A DNA stretch of 64,000 nucleotides, taken from assembly GCA_018881555.1 (NCBI GenBank), contig JACAXG010000326.1:62001-126000 (forward strand), given 5' to 3'. A program made the translations under genes and the position numbers. Below the pieces are notes generated by a model, which had not been told where the DNA came from, ran no database searches, and worked only from the letters and a program-made list of their open reading frames with translations. Source of the DNA: Amblyornis subalaris (Eukaryota; Chordata; Aves; Passeriformes; Ptilonorhynchidae). Positions 1 to 11,590 of this stretch are shown here, piece by piece. How positions within the stretch are numbered: position 1 is the first letter of the stretch; each line of letters opens with the position of its first letter.

Positions 1-64
1 TGGGCCTGCAAAATCTCAAAATAGTAAATTTTCTGGTGAAAAAAGGAAAATTAATCTATTAAAA

Positions 65-720
65 ATGTCTCCAGTTTTACCTGTTTCTACTGTAACCAAT
101 ATCAAACAGTACCCTGTTTCCCCTGCAACCAGAGAAAGGATAAATGAAGTAATTAAGGATATAGAATACAGGGGTATTTTATTTAGGACACACTCCCCAT
201 ACAATTCTCCTGTTAGGCCAGTAAAGAAATGGGAGCTGGCACTTAACAATTGATTATCGGACCACTCCCTGCAGCCGTCCCAAACATTGCCAGCCTCACT
301 GCCACCCTGCAAGTAGCTGCACATAAATGGATGGCAATTTTAGATGTAAAAGACATGTTCTTCGTGGTTCCACTTCAGGACGAAGCCCAAATTTGCATTT
401 ACTTGGGAGGGGACACAATATACTTTTAATCACCTACCCCAAGGCTATAAGCATTCACCCAGGATAGCACACAATGCTTTGGCTGAACTCCTTCAACAAA
501 CAGAAATCCTGGGAGGGGTAAAAATCTATCAATACATCGATGATGTGTTGATAGGGGGTGAAGGGGAAGGTGCAGTAAGAACAACAGCACAGGATATATG
601 GAATAAATTAAATGATGAGGGGAAAGAAGTGCTCTCTGCTAAATGCCAAGGCCCTTCTAAGGAGGTAAAATTCCTGGGAACCTGGTGGATTTCTGGTCAG
701 GCTGTAATCCCAGAGTAAAC
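65..720 (+). pseudogene. pol: ERV-1 reverse transcriptase remnant
   Basis: The N-terminal part (65-253) carries a GILFRTHSPYNSPVRPVKK block, the RT fingers signature preceding the first catalytic strand. It runs into a stop at 251. The palm lies in a second open stretch (479-718), with YIDD encoded at 533-544, so the catalytic Asp pair survives. A downstream FLGTWW block matches the RT thumb boundary. Between the two stretches the frame is broken (about 254-478). The enzyme would copy viral RNA to DNA; this copy cannot be made as one protein. The family assignment is firm at the RT level and uncertain at the ERV-class level. Confidence 0.8.
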
Positions 721-1112
721 CATTACAAAATTGGATGCCAAACCCACTCCGACTACTAAAAAGGAACTTCAAAAGATCATGGGTACTTTAGGATAGTGGA
801 GAAATCATATTCCTGGATCTTCTATAATAGCGAGACCATTGTACTCAGTAATGAGGAAAAAACAGACCACAGGAGTGGCTTGATAGTCACAAACAGGCTT
901 TGCAAACACCAATAGACAAGTCAAAAATATATCAATCACTTGGACCAGTTCATCCCAGTGATCCTATAATAGTTGAATGGGGTTCTGCTGAACATGGGTC
1001 TTACTGTAATATGTTCCAGGAAGGCCCTCACGGACCCAAATGACCAAAATGGTTCAGTTCCACAGCATTAAAAGATACTGAAAAGAGAGACACTGATTGG
1101 GAAAAGGGATTA

Positions 1113-2580
1113 TTGTCTCTGACCCGAGCCCTCAAACAGGTAGAGAAAATTCAACAGCATCAACCTGTGCAAATCCAAGGACCTTTTAACCTGTTAGCCA
1201 GTATTAAGAAGGGCAGTGCTCTGCCTAATGGGATTACACAAAAACCAACAGTACACAAATGGTATGTGTATTTCTCAGGACTCAGAGATCAGATGGATAT
1301 AACTGAAGGACTGACAAAAGCTACAAAATTACAGATACCTGTGACCCCAGATATGCTGGCTATGCAACAGCCATATAAACCTAGTCCTATACTGGATGCT
1401 CCTGTATTCACTTCAGACTGAAGTTAAAGATGTCTGGTTCACTGATGCCTCAGCCAAACACATTGATGGTGAATGGAAGTACAGAGCAGTTGCTCTTAAC
1501 ATTCAGACAGGAATGGAAGTAGTAGAAGAAGGAATGGGAAGTGCACAGGTGGGAGAATTAAAGACTGTACTTCTTGCAGTAAGAGAAAGAAAGGACAATA
1601 TATGTTGATTCTTATGCAGTTTGGGCTGATGCCACACAGTGCTGGTATTAATGGGAAGCATTAGGTTGGCAGGTAAATGAAAAGGAGGTTTGGCAGAAGG
1701 AAGATTGGATATGGTTGTTGTTACAGGCTGAATCCCAACCAACCCACAAAGGATAGTTCAAAGCTCATGCCAATTATCAAGCCTTATAGACGAATTGGAA
1801 CAAGGTGGATCATCTGACAAAAATTAGAAAGATTAAAATTGATCACTTGGAAGATCCTCAACATTAGTATTGTTTGGGTGAATGGTTAAACTGTAAACTG
1901 GGGCATACCAGACAGGAGGCTTTATTTTTTGCATAACAAAGTAGAGGTTGGCCATTGACCATGTGTAAAGGCATTCTCGCACAATATCCCCAGTGCCAAT
2001 TAAGACTTGTACAAAATCACCCAGACCAGGCACTGCCTTTACATATCAAAAATAAAAAGGCACTCATCAACTTGACAAATAGATTATATTGGACCTCTGA
2101 AGACATCTAATGGTTACAAGTACATCCTAACAGGTGTGGAAGTGGTATCTGGACTGTTAGTTGCCACTAAAAGCAGGAATTCTGATGCCAAAGCTACTAT
2201 TTAAGGACTCTAATTGGTTTTCCAGTCTCCCTATTCCAGATTCTATACAGTGACAATCACACCACCAGTGTGACGGTGCAAGACAGGGACAGAAAATAAG
2301 GTATTAAATGGGTTTTTCATACACCTTATTATCCCCGAGCAAATGGGATGGTGGAGCATACAAATGGTTTGCTGAAACACTACCTTAGACCACACAAATC
2401 TGGATGGGATAAAAGGTTACCCTCTGTATTATGAGATAACTAAGCGATATGGATCAATGGGTAGTCCTGTTTCACGAGCTTTCTTGAGCCCCATATCTCT
2501 TGAATCAAGTCCAAATGATAAAATTGAAGCTATTCAGGACAATCTAAAAGTTACTCTGTTTCAATAGTTTGGAAGTTACC
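1113..2580 (+). pseudogene. pol: ERV-1 connection, RNase H and integrase remnant
   Basis: The connection domain is open at 1113-1421. RNase H follows, with a WFTDAS motif (first catalytic Asp) near 1435-1452. Integrase follows in several frames: an HTRQEA-type zinc-binding segment near 1895, a degraded catalytic core near 2070-2300, and an ANGMVEHTNGLLK block (region of the third catalytic acidic residue) near 2337-2380. Many stops make it non-functional. The last stretch (2553-2583) resembles DNA just upstream of gag in ERVL-3 (about 40908-40938). That is odd for a pol end and is listed as a finding. Confidence 0.7.
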
Positions 2581-2584
2581 CCCT

Positions 2585-3991
2585 TGTGGTAGTTTAACCC
2601 AGTGTGGAATTTTGATTGGTCAAAACAGCTGATGGACAATTAGTTAAACCACTGATATAGCTTAGAGACGCCTCTGCTGTGACATATTTAAGAAGCACCC
2701 AGGAAGTGCGTTGGCTCTCTTTTCCCCTGCCTCTCCCACAGCAGGGACGGCGCCTGGGCCCGGGCCCCATGGCCCGGGGCCCCGTGGGGGGCCAGCCCAT
2801 TCCATCTGGCCACGGCAGGGCCGAGCCAGCCCGGCGGCCGCAGGAGCCGAGGCTGCTGAGGGAGAAGGGACTGGCCCCGGAGCCAGCCGTGGTGAGATCA
2901 AGGGTGGCGGGCCCGGGAGCCGAGGTCGATGCCGCGGCTTGTTAATTTGCAGCACTGGAACCGCTGCGAGCCGCTGCCAGCACTAACGGCAGGGGAGCGG
3001 CCCCTCCCCTTTCGCTCGCTGAGAGCCGCCGCTGACACGGACAGCGCAGCGGCGGGGGCAGCCCCTCCCCTTCTCCTCGGCACGGTGCAGCTGCAGCTAA
3101 TACTAGCCGAAGAAACAACGTATGGCTGATGAGAGAGAGAGAAGGCGAGTATTACCCCAGTGTGGACCCCATAAAAATTCTCCTGCAGGTATTTCTGCAA
3201 ATATTAATTTCTCTTCCAAGTCAGAGAGAAAGGGAAGCAAGTCATGTGAGGGGAAGAAAACATGGCGACCGACAACTCAAGTGAGGAGAAGGAGGAAATA
3301 GCAGATGAGACGCCATCTTACCACCGATGCTGATCCTTTCTGTAAGCCTTGGTGAGACAGTAATAGAACCAAACTATTTTTTTCTCTGTAATTCATTAAG
3401 AAGCATGGGGGGATCTGAAATTCACACAGCCTGAGAATAAGAACACTTTACACTATGAGCAGATGATGTTACAGCTTCTGGAGATTGTGAAGGAGAGGGA
3501 GAGACTTTATTTTTGGGCTGGAATGACTCGTCCTTAAAAGCTTACCCCACTGGACCTTTTTTGTGACCCACGGACTGTGAGTGTCTTGTGGGAGAGAGAG
3601 AGATTCACCACTGCAGAATCTGGGCGGGCTGTGGTGTTTCATGAAGGTGTGGAACCATGCTGAAGACACTCCGCAGGGAGCTATCTTCCGTGGGATGGAT
3701 CCCTCGGCACAACAGAAACAACTCTTTTCCCATAAATGGCAATAAGGACTCTTAATCATAGTGACCAAAATTCCATGGTTTATGTTCCCTTTGCGTGATC
3801 AGTGAGAAAGTTTGGGATGTATTGGGAAGAGAGGGGGTGTTTGGACATTTGCCTTAATTTTCATTATTTCTTTTTCCACATTAGTTCTGTTTTCTTAGTA
3901 ATAAAATTTTCCCACTATTTCAAGTTTTGTGCCTGTTCTGCTGTTTCTTTGTCGTTCTCCTCAGCTCCTAAATGCTAATTCACCCTTAAGA
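2585..3991 (+). repeat. LTR-A copy 1 (about 1.4 kb)
   Basis: Starts TGTGGTAGTTTAACCC and aligns along its whole length with the better-defined solo LTR at 7571-9021. Shared segments include TTTGATTGG near the start, a GC-rich block with CCCGGGCCC, the ATTTCTGCAAATATTAA segment, and an AATAAAA signal near 3900 followed by a T/G-rich tail. The 3' end is eroded (AAGA in place of GACA), so the right edge is approximate. No target duplication is recognisable. It sits exactly between ERV-1 pol and ERVL-1 gag and removes the 5' LTR and leader expected for ERVL-1. GC-rich ORFs inside it are compositional shadows. Confidence 0.75.
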
Positions 3992-4001
3992 ATAACTTCT
4001 C

Positions 4002-5274
4002 GTGGTTGTCTGGAATATCACCAGGCAAACCCACGACACCCCTGAACAAATTCAGAACCCAGCTAAGGTAGCAAAATATCTGAAAGAAAATTGCAATGAC
4101 AGCTCCAAAGAGAGGCAGCTCATTGCACTGTGCTGGGCCCTGGCTAATGCTTATCGCATGCTGCTCAATATTGTACAGCAGCAGCTACAGCCAGAGGGGA
4201 AGGAGAACAAATCTACAGACACCATGGTCACTAAGGCTGCAGTTAAACCAGAAGGGCAGCCTAAGCCAATAGCAGTCGCCCCTGTCCAGGGGAGACAATA
4301 CAAGACCAAATCTGTTTGCCTGGTGGATGATGATGGGGAGGCAAGACCCTCACAGCCAGCAGAGGAATCAGAACCAGAAATAATTACTGAATCTATCCTT
4401 AGAAAGTCTCTTCAATCTGAGGAAAGACCTCACCCAACAAACCGATGAGTCTATATTAAGCTGGGTGATCCGAGTCAGGAACACTGCAGGTGATGGTACA
4501 ATTTTGGATGGTACTGAAGTGAGGCACTTGGGATCTTGGAAGCGTGATGTGGGTATTGACCAGGGGATTGCAAGGACACTAGAACCTCTCAGCTTCTGGA
4601 TGTGACTCCTAGCAACTGTGAAGGAGAGATACCTTTGCCAAGATCTCCAGCTGCAGAAAGGCCATTGGAAGATCATGGAGCAAGAAATCAAATGCTTGCA
4701 AGAACTGGCTGTGATAGAGATCCTTTTCTCAAATGACAACCAAGCCACTAAGAGTCCAGACCTGGTCAAATGTACAACACTAATGTGGATCAGACTCGCA
4801 TGACTCAGGACACAGACGTACTCCCACTTCCTAGTGATGCTGCGATGGAATGAGGGAAACGAGACAGTGGGCGCTATGACAAGAAGTCTCCGGACATATG
4901 AAGATACTGTCCACGCCCCAACACAAGCCCAAGTCTTGGCTGTGGAAACAGAATTGACTGAGGGCATGCAGAAATTGGACGAGAGGATTGAAGAGACCCA
5001 TCAGGAACTCAGCAAGGAGCTTAAAGAGGGCATTCTCCAAGTCTCGTCAACACAGACCAGAGCCCCTGTTATCAGAAGCAGACATCCCCCAGCTAGGGAG
5101 AGGGGGTACACCCCACAAGGTGACCTGTGGTTCTTCCTGCATGAGCACAGGGAAGACATGAGAAGATGGGTTGGAAAACCCACTTCTGTCCTAGCAGAAG
5201 GGGTGTGCAAGCTAAAGGAGGAAACTACTAACAGGGAATTCTGCAGGAATGAATGTAGCTCCAGTTTCCTGTGA
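4002..5274 (+). pseudogene. gag: ERVL-1 gag remnant
   Basis: The N-terminal piece (4002-4448, 148 codons) holds a YLKENCNDSSKERQLIALCWAL block homologous to the ERVL-3 gag start near 40970. An acidic stretch follows (VDDDGEARPSQPAEESEPE). After stops the gag C-terminal half reappears at 4834-5274, with a Glu/Lys-rich helical stretch suited to a coiled coil (about residues 30-70) and an LWFFLHEHREDMRRW segment that recurs in ERVL-4 (near 44480). No zinc knuckle is visible, as expected for ERVL. Gag would form the particle core. At least two frame breaks separate the pieces. Confidence 0.75.
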
Positions 5275-5429
5275 CCAAGCTGCTAGGCATAACAGAAGAG
5301 AGGATGACATGTCTGATCCCCTTGAAGGGACCTCCAGAATGTATGCCCAGGGAGAGGACAATAGTCAGAACTAGAGGGGCCCTGCCTCTAGCCAGGTAGA
5401 CACCAGGGAAAATCTGGTCTCTTGGACTG

Positions 5430-6640
5430 TGTGGATCCAATGGCCTGGCACATCAGAACCACAAAAATACAAAACTTTGGTTGACACTGGTGCACAATGC
5501 ACTGTGATACCATCGAGACGTGGGGGCAGAACCCATTTCCATTGCTGGGGAGATGGAGGTCTCAGCAGTTGACTCTGTTGGAAGCTGAGGTGAGCTTGAC
5601 TAGGAAGGAGGGGCAAAAACACCCTATTGTGACTTGTCCAGAGGCCCCGTGTATTCTTGGCATAAATTACCTCAGAAGAGGGTATTTCAAAGACCCAAAA
5701 GGACATCAGTAGGCTTTTGGGATAGCTGCTGTTGAGATAAGGCATTAGACAGTTGTTCACCTTGCCTGGTCTTTCAGAGGACCCTTCTGTGGTAGGACTC
5801 CTGAGGATTGAAGCACAGTGGGTACAGATCACCACCTCGACAGTGCATCGTCAGCAATATCACACAAACTGAGACTCCGTGATTCCCATCCATAAGATGA
5901 TTTGTGAACTGGAGAGCCAAGGAGTGATCAGCAAGACTTGCTCACACTTCAATAGTCCCATATGGCCTGTGCATAAGTCTAATGTAGAATGGAGACTGAA
6001 AGTGGATTATTGTGGCCTGAATGAAGTCACACCATCACTGAGTGCTGCTGTGCTGGACATGCTGGAACTTCAGTATGAACTGCAGTCCAAGGCAGCAAAG
6101 TGGTGCCACTATTGACATTGCTAATGCCTTTTTCTCCATTCCTCTAGCAGCAGAGTGGAGGCCAAGTTCCCATTCACCTGGAGGGGGGTGCAGTACACCT
6201 GGAATTGACTGCCCCAGGGGAGGAAACACAGTCCCACCATTTGCCATGAACTAATCCAGACTGCACTGGAAAAGGGTGAGGCTCCAGAACACTTGCAGTA
6301 CATTGATGACATCATTGTATGGGGGAACATGGCAGAGAAAGTTTTTGAGAAAGGGGAGAAAATAATCCAGATCCACCTGAAAGTGGGTATGCCATCAAAA
6401 GAGTAAAGTCAAGGGACCTGCCCAGGAAATTCATTTCCTAGGAGTGTAGTGACAAGATGTCGACAGGTTCCAACAGAGGTGATTAATAACTGCTATGTCC
6501 CCACTGACCAGAAAGAAGGAAACACCGGCTTTGCTACGTACCATGGGTTTTTGGAGGACACATCTCAGAGTACAGCCAGATTTTAGCCCTCTCTACCTTG
6601 TGACCCCTAAGAAAAAATTTCAAGTGGGGCCCAGAGAAAC
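5430..6640 (+). pseudogene. pol: ERVL-1 protease and reverse transcriptase remnant
   Basis: A retroviral aspartic protease core with VDTGAQC lies near 5479-5500, so the catalytic triplet is intact. It is followed in another frame by a GINYLRRGYFKD segment (to 5712). RT begins around 5879 (VIPIHKMICELESQGVISK) and runs 5879-6115 with LKVDYCGLNEVTP. The palm motif YIDD is encoded at 6299-6310. Homologous segments in ERVL-4 (44811-45700) confirm the order. Frameshifts lie around 5500, 5715 and 6110 and the thumb is decayed. It is a non-functional copy. Confidence 0.8.
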
Positions 6641-7189
6641 AGCAAACCTTTGAACAGATCAAACAGGAGATTGCTCATGCAGTAGCCCTTGGGCCAGTCA
6701 GGACAGGATGGGATGTGAAGATTGTGCTCTACACCGCAGACGGGGAGAATGGTCCTTCTTGGAGACTCTGGCAGAAGGCACCTGGAGAGACTCAAGGATG
6801 ACCTCTCGAGTTCTAGAGTGGAGATACAAAGGATCTGAGGCCAGCTACACCCCAAGTGAGAAAGATCCTGGCAGCTTATGAAGGGTTTTGAGATGCCTCA
6901 GAAGTGATTGGTACCGAAGCACAGCTGCTTCTGGCACCCCAACTGCTAGTGCTGGGCTGGATGTTCAAAGGGAAAGTCCCTGCCACACATCATACCACTG
7001 ATGCAACATGGAGTAAATGGATTGCTCTCATCACACAGAAAGCTCGAATAGGAAATCTGAATCGCCCTGGGATCTTGGACGTCATCACGAACTGGCCTGA
7101 AGGTGAAGATTTTGGACTATCATCAGAAGAGGAAGAGGAGCAGGTGACATGCTGAGGAGGCCCCACCATATAACCAGCTACCAGAAAGT

Positions 7190-7565
7190 GAGACGGAATG
7201 CGCTCTCTACACTGACGGATCCTGCCATATCATAGGGACAAATATGAAATGGAAAGCATCTTTATGGAGTCCTATGCGGCGAGTCGCAGAAGCTACCAAG
7301 GGACAAGGTGGATTGAGTCAGGTTGCACAGCTGAAAGCTGTCCAGCTGTCTTTGGACATCGCTGAGCAAGAGAAGTGGCCAACACTCTACACTGATTTGT
7401 TGATGGTAGCAAATGCTCTGTGGGGTTGGCTGGACTTATGGAAAAAGGCCAATTGGCAGTGCTGAGGGAAACCCATCTGGGCTGCTGAAGTGTGGCAAGA
7501 CATCGCTACCCAGGTGGAGAAGCTGACTGTGAAAGTCCATCATGTAGATGCACATGTGCCTAAGA
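7190..7565 (+). pseudogene. pol: ERVL-1 RNase H remnant (interrupted by LTR-A)
   Basis: The RNase H domain shows YTDGSCH near 7209-7230 (first catalytic Asp), LYTDLLMVANALWGW near 7385-7430 and HHVDAHVPKSQ at 7538-7570. The insertion point of LTR-A follows the last of these directly. The uninterrupted homologue in ERVL-4 (53290-53637) has CHVDAHMPNSR at the same place, which confirms the reading. The domain would remove the RNA strand during reverse transcription. A stop near 7463 and the 1.45 kb insertion break it. Confidence 0.8.
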
Positions 7566-9026
7566 GTCAGTGTCATGGTTTGACCTGGTGTGAGAGAAAT
7601 TTGATTGGTTAAAAACAGGTAAAGGACAATTCTATGAGCCACTTAGTGTTCCTGTGATGTCTCTGTGAAAGGAATGTTAAAAAAAACATCTAGGAAGTGA
7701 TGCAGACTGGCTCTCACTTCCTCTCTTGCTCCCTTGCTTCCTGCTGACCCACGAGAGGCAGTGGCTCTCCCCGACCCCCGGGCCAGGGGCCCATGGCCCG
7801 GGGGGGCCGGTGGGGGCAGCCGGCCTCACCCCACTGGTCCTGTGCTGTTCTGGACCTGAGAGGAGCTGGTCTGATGCCATCTGGACCAAGGCCAAGTAGC
7901 AAGGCCACCAAGCCGAGAGAAGCCGAGTTGAGCGAAGCCGAGCCAAGCATGCCATGCAGAAAAAAACACCAACCCTTTCAAAGGTGTACTGGTGAGATCG
8001 AAGGGTGACCTTGCTTTTAAGATAAGGCAGAGGATCTGTGTAGCAGCCAAAAGACTTACTAAAATTTGGACGGCTGCCAGTGCAGAGAAAACAGAATGGG
8101 GGAGGAAGGAATCTTGTACCCGGGAAAGCAAGCCTCATTACAGTGGGAGCATGTAATTGTTATAAATACTTTTGTAGGCATTTTCTGCAAATATTAACCT
8201 CTTCTCTAAGCTAGAGAGAAAGGAAAGCAGTCACGTGAAAGACTAAATATGGAGACCAGCAGCCAAATGGAAGAGAAGACAAGGAGTGGCAGGAAGTGCC
8301 AGGGAAGCCATCTTTACCAGCATAAAGATCCATCTTTTTTCTGAGCTGTGCTGTGTGATCTGAAGTAATACCAAACTAAATATCTTTTAAAATCACAATT
8401 TAGACGTTGGGGAGTTTGAAACTTACAGCCTAAAATAAGAACATTTCTATGTTGTGTGCAGATAAAGCTTGCAGCCTTTAGAGATTATGAGTAAAGCAGG
8501 AGCCTGTTGCCTTTAGTGCCTTTAGGCTGGAGTGACTTACTCTTAAAAGGTTTAACCCCATTAGACTTTTCTTGTGACCCACAAACTGCGAAGTGTTTGT
8601 GGGAGAGAGGATACACCACTGCAGAAACCTGGGCGGGCTGTGGTGTTTCTGGCAGGTTTGGAACCATGCTGAAGATACTTCTTTAGGGAACTGTCTTCTG
8701 TGGGATGGATCCCACTACACTACAGAAAGAACTCTCTTTATCCCATGAGGTGGCAATAAGAACTCTTAATCATAAGATCAGAATCTCATGTTTATGTCCT
8801 TCGCATGATCAGTGAGAAAGATTGAAAGGTATGGGGGAAGAATGATATTTGTATATTATGCCTTAATATTTTCATTATTTTTTATTCTTTCTATTCTTAG
8901 TAGAGTTAGTAAATAAATCATTTAATCATTTTCCAAGTTTGCAGCCTGTTTTTGCTGTCTCCTCTCCTCTGAAGAACTAAGCGTGGGGATCTGGAGTTTG
9001 CCTCCAGTTTAACCCTTGACAGTCAG
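7566..9026. repeat. 5-bp target duplication GTCAG flanking solo LTR-A
   Basis: GTCAG occurs at 7566-7570 directly before the LTR's TGTCATGG and again at 9022-9026 directly after its TTGACA. Removing the LTR and one copy restores continuous homology to the ERVL-4 RNase H/integrase region. This proves insertion of an LTR (five-base staggered cut) rather than local duplication. Confidence 0.9.
7571..9021 (+). repeat. Solo LTR-A (1451 bp)
   Basis: TG...CA termini (TGTCATGG to CTTGACA) and a perfect GTCAG duplication. A GC-rich upstream half contains CCCCCGGGCC and GGCCCATGGCCC palindromes. There is a late A/T-rich stretch with AATAAAT near 8911 (probable poly(A) signal) and a G/T-rich tail. No internal retroviral sequence remains, so it is a solo LTR left by LTR-LTR recombination. 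It is the reference copy for the eroded LTR at 2585-3991. Confidence 0.9.
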
Positions 9027-10195
9027 GCAAATGAGGAGCATTGTAACAAGGAACAGGTGGATCAGGCTCCCAAGATCAAAGAGTCACAGGTGGATCTGGA
9101 GTGGCAACATAAGAGTGAGTTATTTCTAGCTTGGTGGGCCCATGATGCCTCAGGTCATCAGGGCAGAGATGAAACACACAGATGGGCTTGTGATCGAGGG
9201 GTGGACTTAACCACGGACACTATCTCCCAGGTAATCCATGACTGCGAAACACATGCTGCGATCAAGCAGGCCAAGTGGGGAGGCCTGGCAGATTGATCAC
9301 ATCACATTGCCATAAACCCACCGAGAAAAGCATTACGTGCTCACAATGGTAGAAGCAACCACTGGATGGCTGGAGACGTACCCCATACCTCACACTACTG
9401 CCCGGAACACCATCCTGGGCCTTGAAAAACAAGTCCTGTGCCGACATGGCACACCAGAAATAATTGAGTTGGACAATGGGACTCATTTCAAAAATAGCCC
9501 CATAAGCACCTGGGCTAGAGAACATGGTATTGAGTGGGTGTATCATATTCCCTTTCATGCACCAGCCTCTGGGAAAGTCAAATGATGCAATGGACTAATA
9601 AAAACCACAATGAAGGCAATGGCCGGTGGGACCTTCAAGCAGTGGGATCTGCATTTAGCAAAGGTCTCCTTGGTTAGTCAACACGAGAGGTTCACCTAAC
9701 CCAGCTGGCCCTGCCTGATCCAAACCCCTGCGTACAGCAAATGGAGATAAAGTCCTCATGGTGCATATGAGAAGTATGTTAGGAAAGACAGTTTGGATTA
9801 ATCCCACCTCGAGCAAAGGCAAACCCATCCATGGGATTGTTTTTGCTCAAGGACCTGGTTACACTTGGTGGATAATGTAGAGGGATGGGGAAACACGTTG
9901 CGTACCCAGGGGGATTTGACCTTGGGTGAGAACAGCCTGTAATGTTGAATTGCATATCTAACACTGGTTGCTGAATGGCAATGCCAATGCATGTCATAAC
10001 TACCATGGACAATGAGAATGGACTGCTCCCATTATATCAGTCATGGACTAAATGAACTCAATCTATATCCTGAGGGATGGTCAGTGGCTACTGAAATAAT
10101 AATTGTATTTGTATATAGTTATATGTATATATGTGTACAGTTGAAAGTTATTAATTTGGGCGTGATGCAAATGATATGGAATAAGGGGTGGATAA
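9027..10195 (+). pseudogene. pol: ERVL-1 integrase remnant and 3' untranslated tail
   Basis: Continuation of RNase H/integrase after LTR-A. An open stretch (9057-9296) holds LFLAWWAHDASGHQGRDET and an HDCETH segment of the zinc-binding domain. The catalytic core follows at 9337-9585: LTMVEATTGWLETYP, then ELDNGTHF (second catalytic Asp with NGTHF) and YHIPFHAPASGKVK, where the third acidic residue position reads Lys. Stops follow near 9585, 9700 and 9880, including a decayed C-terminal segment (GDLTLGE near 9912). From about 10010 to 10195 lies the short noncoding tail ending GGAATAAGGGGTGGATAA. It mirrors 56025-56414 in ERVL-4. Confidence 0.8.
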
Positions 10196-11590
10196 TGTCC
10201 TCGGTAACCCAAAATGTTATTGTATTCCATATCTGTCTGTGCCCAAAATTGTTAGTGTCTCTTTAAGACCCGGCAACACATCTGGAAGCAGAACCCTGGG
10301 GCCGGGGGAGTACTGGTCTTATTAAGTTTGGGGCACTCAGGCAGAAGCTCTCTTGCCTCTTGGCTCTGGCTCCTTTTCTTTTGTTCTTGCAGGAAGAGAA
10401 CTGAGGCAGCGTGGGCGGAGGCTCCCCTTTGGTTTTCTTTTGTTTCTCTCTGGCCTACAGAGGGGGTTGATTCGGGCTGGTCTCTAGACTGGCAAACGTA
10501 GCAACCTGAGAAGCTGCATTTATGGGAGAATTCATACCAGAAGAAGGATGGCCTGTTGATGAAACAATTAAAGTGTATCCCTAAAATGTGATAATGTAGC
10601 AATAATGCAAATGCAAGGCTTTTTGGCTATTTTAAAAATTGAGGAACTGAAAACCAGACGAACAAATGCAGTCCAAAGGAAACCACAAAATGTTCGGCTG
10701 AGATAGTGCTAAAAATGTGTCTTTGTCCTAACCCTCAGCAGAATTTTGTATTAGCCAATCCAGACTCTGTTGTAACAGCACTGCTTTAAGAAAGGTATAA
10801 AAAAGCTTGTTAGAAATAAAGAGGAAGAAGCCTTTTTTGAAAAGCACTCGATGTGTGTGTTTGTCTGTTCCAACAATCGGATTATTGATATGCATTTAGC
10901 AGTAAAAACTGTTTCAGAGTGAATTTTGCAACATCTGTCAGCAGCATGGAGCCAGAGCCGGTCGGGGCCGGGGAGTGCCGCTTCTGGTGCTTGCGGAGAC
11001 CATTTCTTTCCCCCCTGCAACACACCAACAGCTTGGAGACAGCAGCACCAACACCAGCTGAGTCCACTTGGTGAAAAGAGGAGGACAGCGAGTGGCAGCA
11101 TTGACATCAGACACATGCACCACTGCAGCTGCTGAAAGGAAGCAGGGGAGACTGACGTCACAGGGCCAGAGCTTCCCAGACAATGCCAGCAATTCCCATC
11201 TGCCACCAGAACTGCTTTGTAAGCTCCTACGTTCCCAGGTTTTTGTTCCAGGGGTAAAATTGAGCCAAGCAAAGTTTGTCTGTCATTTTCCCTTTGTCTC
11301 TCCACACGCGGTTGACTGAGGAGGGTGCTATCTTGGGGGAGGGGTTTCTTCACCATTTTATTTCTCTTTGACCCCAGGGAGTCCGTGAGGTTTCGCAATT
11401 TTGTATCTAGTGATTATTTACTGTTATTTTTGCCTATTGCTGTTTCATTTTTTTTGGTAAACTGTTATTTTTTCATTTATATCTACTCGTATTCATTTCT
11501 CCTTATTGATGGAAAGGGATTGGTTAAAAATAAACGAGAGGTAACTAATTTTGGAGTGTCCGTCCCCTTAAATTGTCTTAAACCAAGATA
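10196..11590 (+). repeat. LTR-C type 3' LTR of ERVL-1, composite
   Basis: Starts TGTCCTCGGTAACCC right after the ERVL tail. It shares CTTTAAGACCCGG (about 10261) with LTR-C at 25729. It also shares the whole 3' half: a CTAGTGATTATTTAC stretch, a TTGGTAAACTG poly(A) region, TTCATTTCTCC, a GGAAAGGGATTGG segment, and a TTAAATTGTCTTAAACCAAGATA end (ancestral GACA lost). It is about 590 bp longer than 25729-26532. Most of the surplus lies at about 10400-10900, where a separate short LTR appears to be embedded. Long antisense ORFs here (for example 10751-11398) have no recognisable motif. Confidence 0.75.
10595..10875 (+). repeat. Possible short LTR (about 280 bp) embedded in LTR-C
   Basis: TG...CA ends (TGTAGCAATAATG to GTTCCAACA), a TATA box (TATAAAAAAGC, about 10796) and AATAAAG (about 10816) followed by a GT-rich tail: promoter, poly(A) signal and GU element in LTR order. 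The sequence is absent from the LTR-C copy at 25729. I could not find matching target duplications (flanks GATAA and ATCGG), so the element and its edges are tentative. Confidence 0.5.

Larger units (their letters stand above)
1..2584 (+). mobile_element. ERV-1: truncated endogenous retrovirus, pol only
   Basis: A 5'-open retroviral internal region that starts at the window edge. Reading from left to right, I see the N-terminal RT segment, an RT palm with YIDD, the connection and RNase H, then integrase ending near 2580. Stops and frame changes interrupt it throughout, so it is a fossil. No gag, env or own LTR is visible inside the window. It abuts a TG-starting LTR at 2585 without an obvious polypurine tract, so the junction is either an LTR insertion or an internal deletion. 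The RT style (FLGTWW after the YIDD block) is nearer class III ERVs than alpha- or gammaretroviruses. That class call is weak. Confidence 0.8.
3992..11590 (+). mobile_element. ERVL-1: ERVL provirus lacking its 5' LTR
   Basis: Class III (ERVL) element in the order gag, protease, RT, RNase H, integrase, 3' LTR, with no env, as is usual for ERVL. The 5' LTR and leader are missing; LTR-A lies directly before gag. The internal region ends in GGAATAAGGGGTGGATAA just before the LTR at 10196, an end shared with the ERVL tail at about 23270. Solo LTR-A (7571-9021) interrupts RNase H/integrase with a perfect 5-bp duplication, so it arrived later. Numerous stops and shifts make all genes pseudogenes. 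Confidence 0.85.

Noticed and set aside
4368..4967. 199-codon minus-strand ORF
   Set aside because: It lies opposite ERVL-1 gag, whose plus-strand homology to two other copies is clear. The antisense reading has no motif and is a shadow.
10751..11398. 215-codon minus-strand ORF
   Set aside because: It falls within LTR-C and the embedded short LTR; Cys/Leu-rich composition without domain features and not conserved in the other LTR-C copies.
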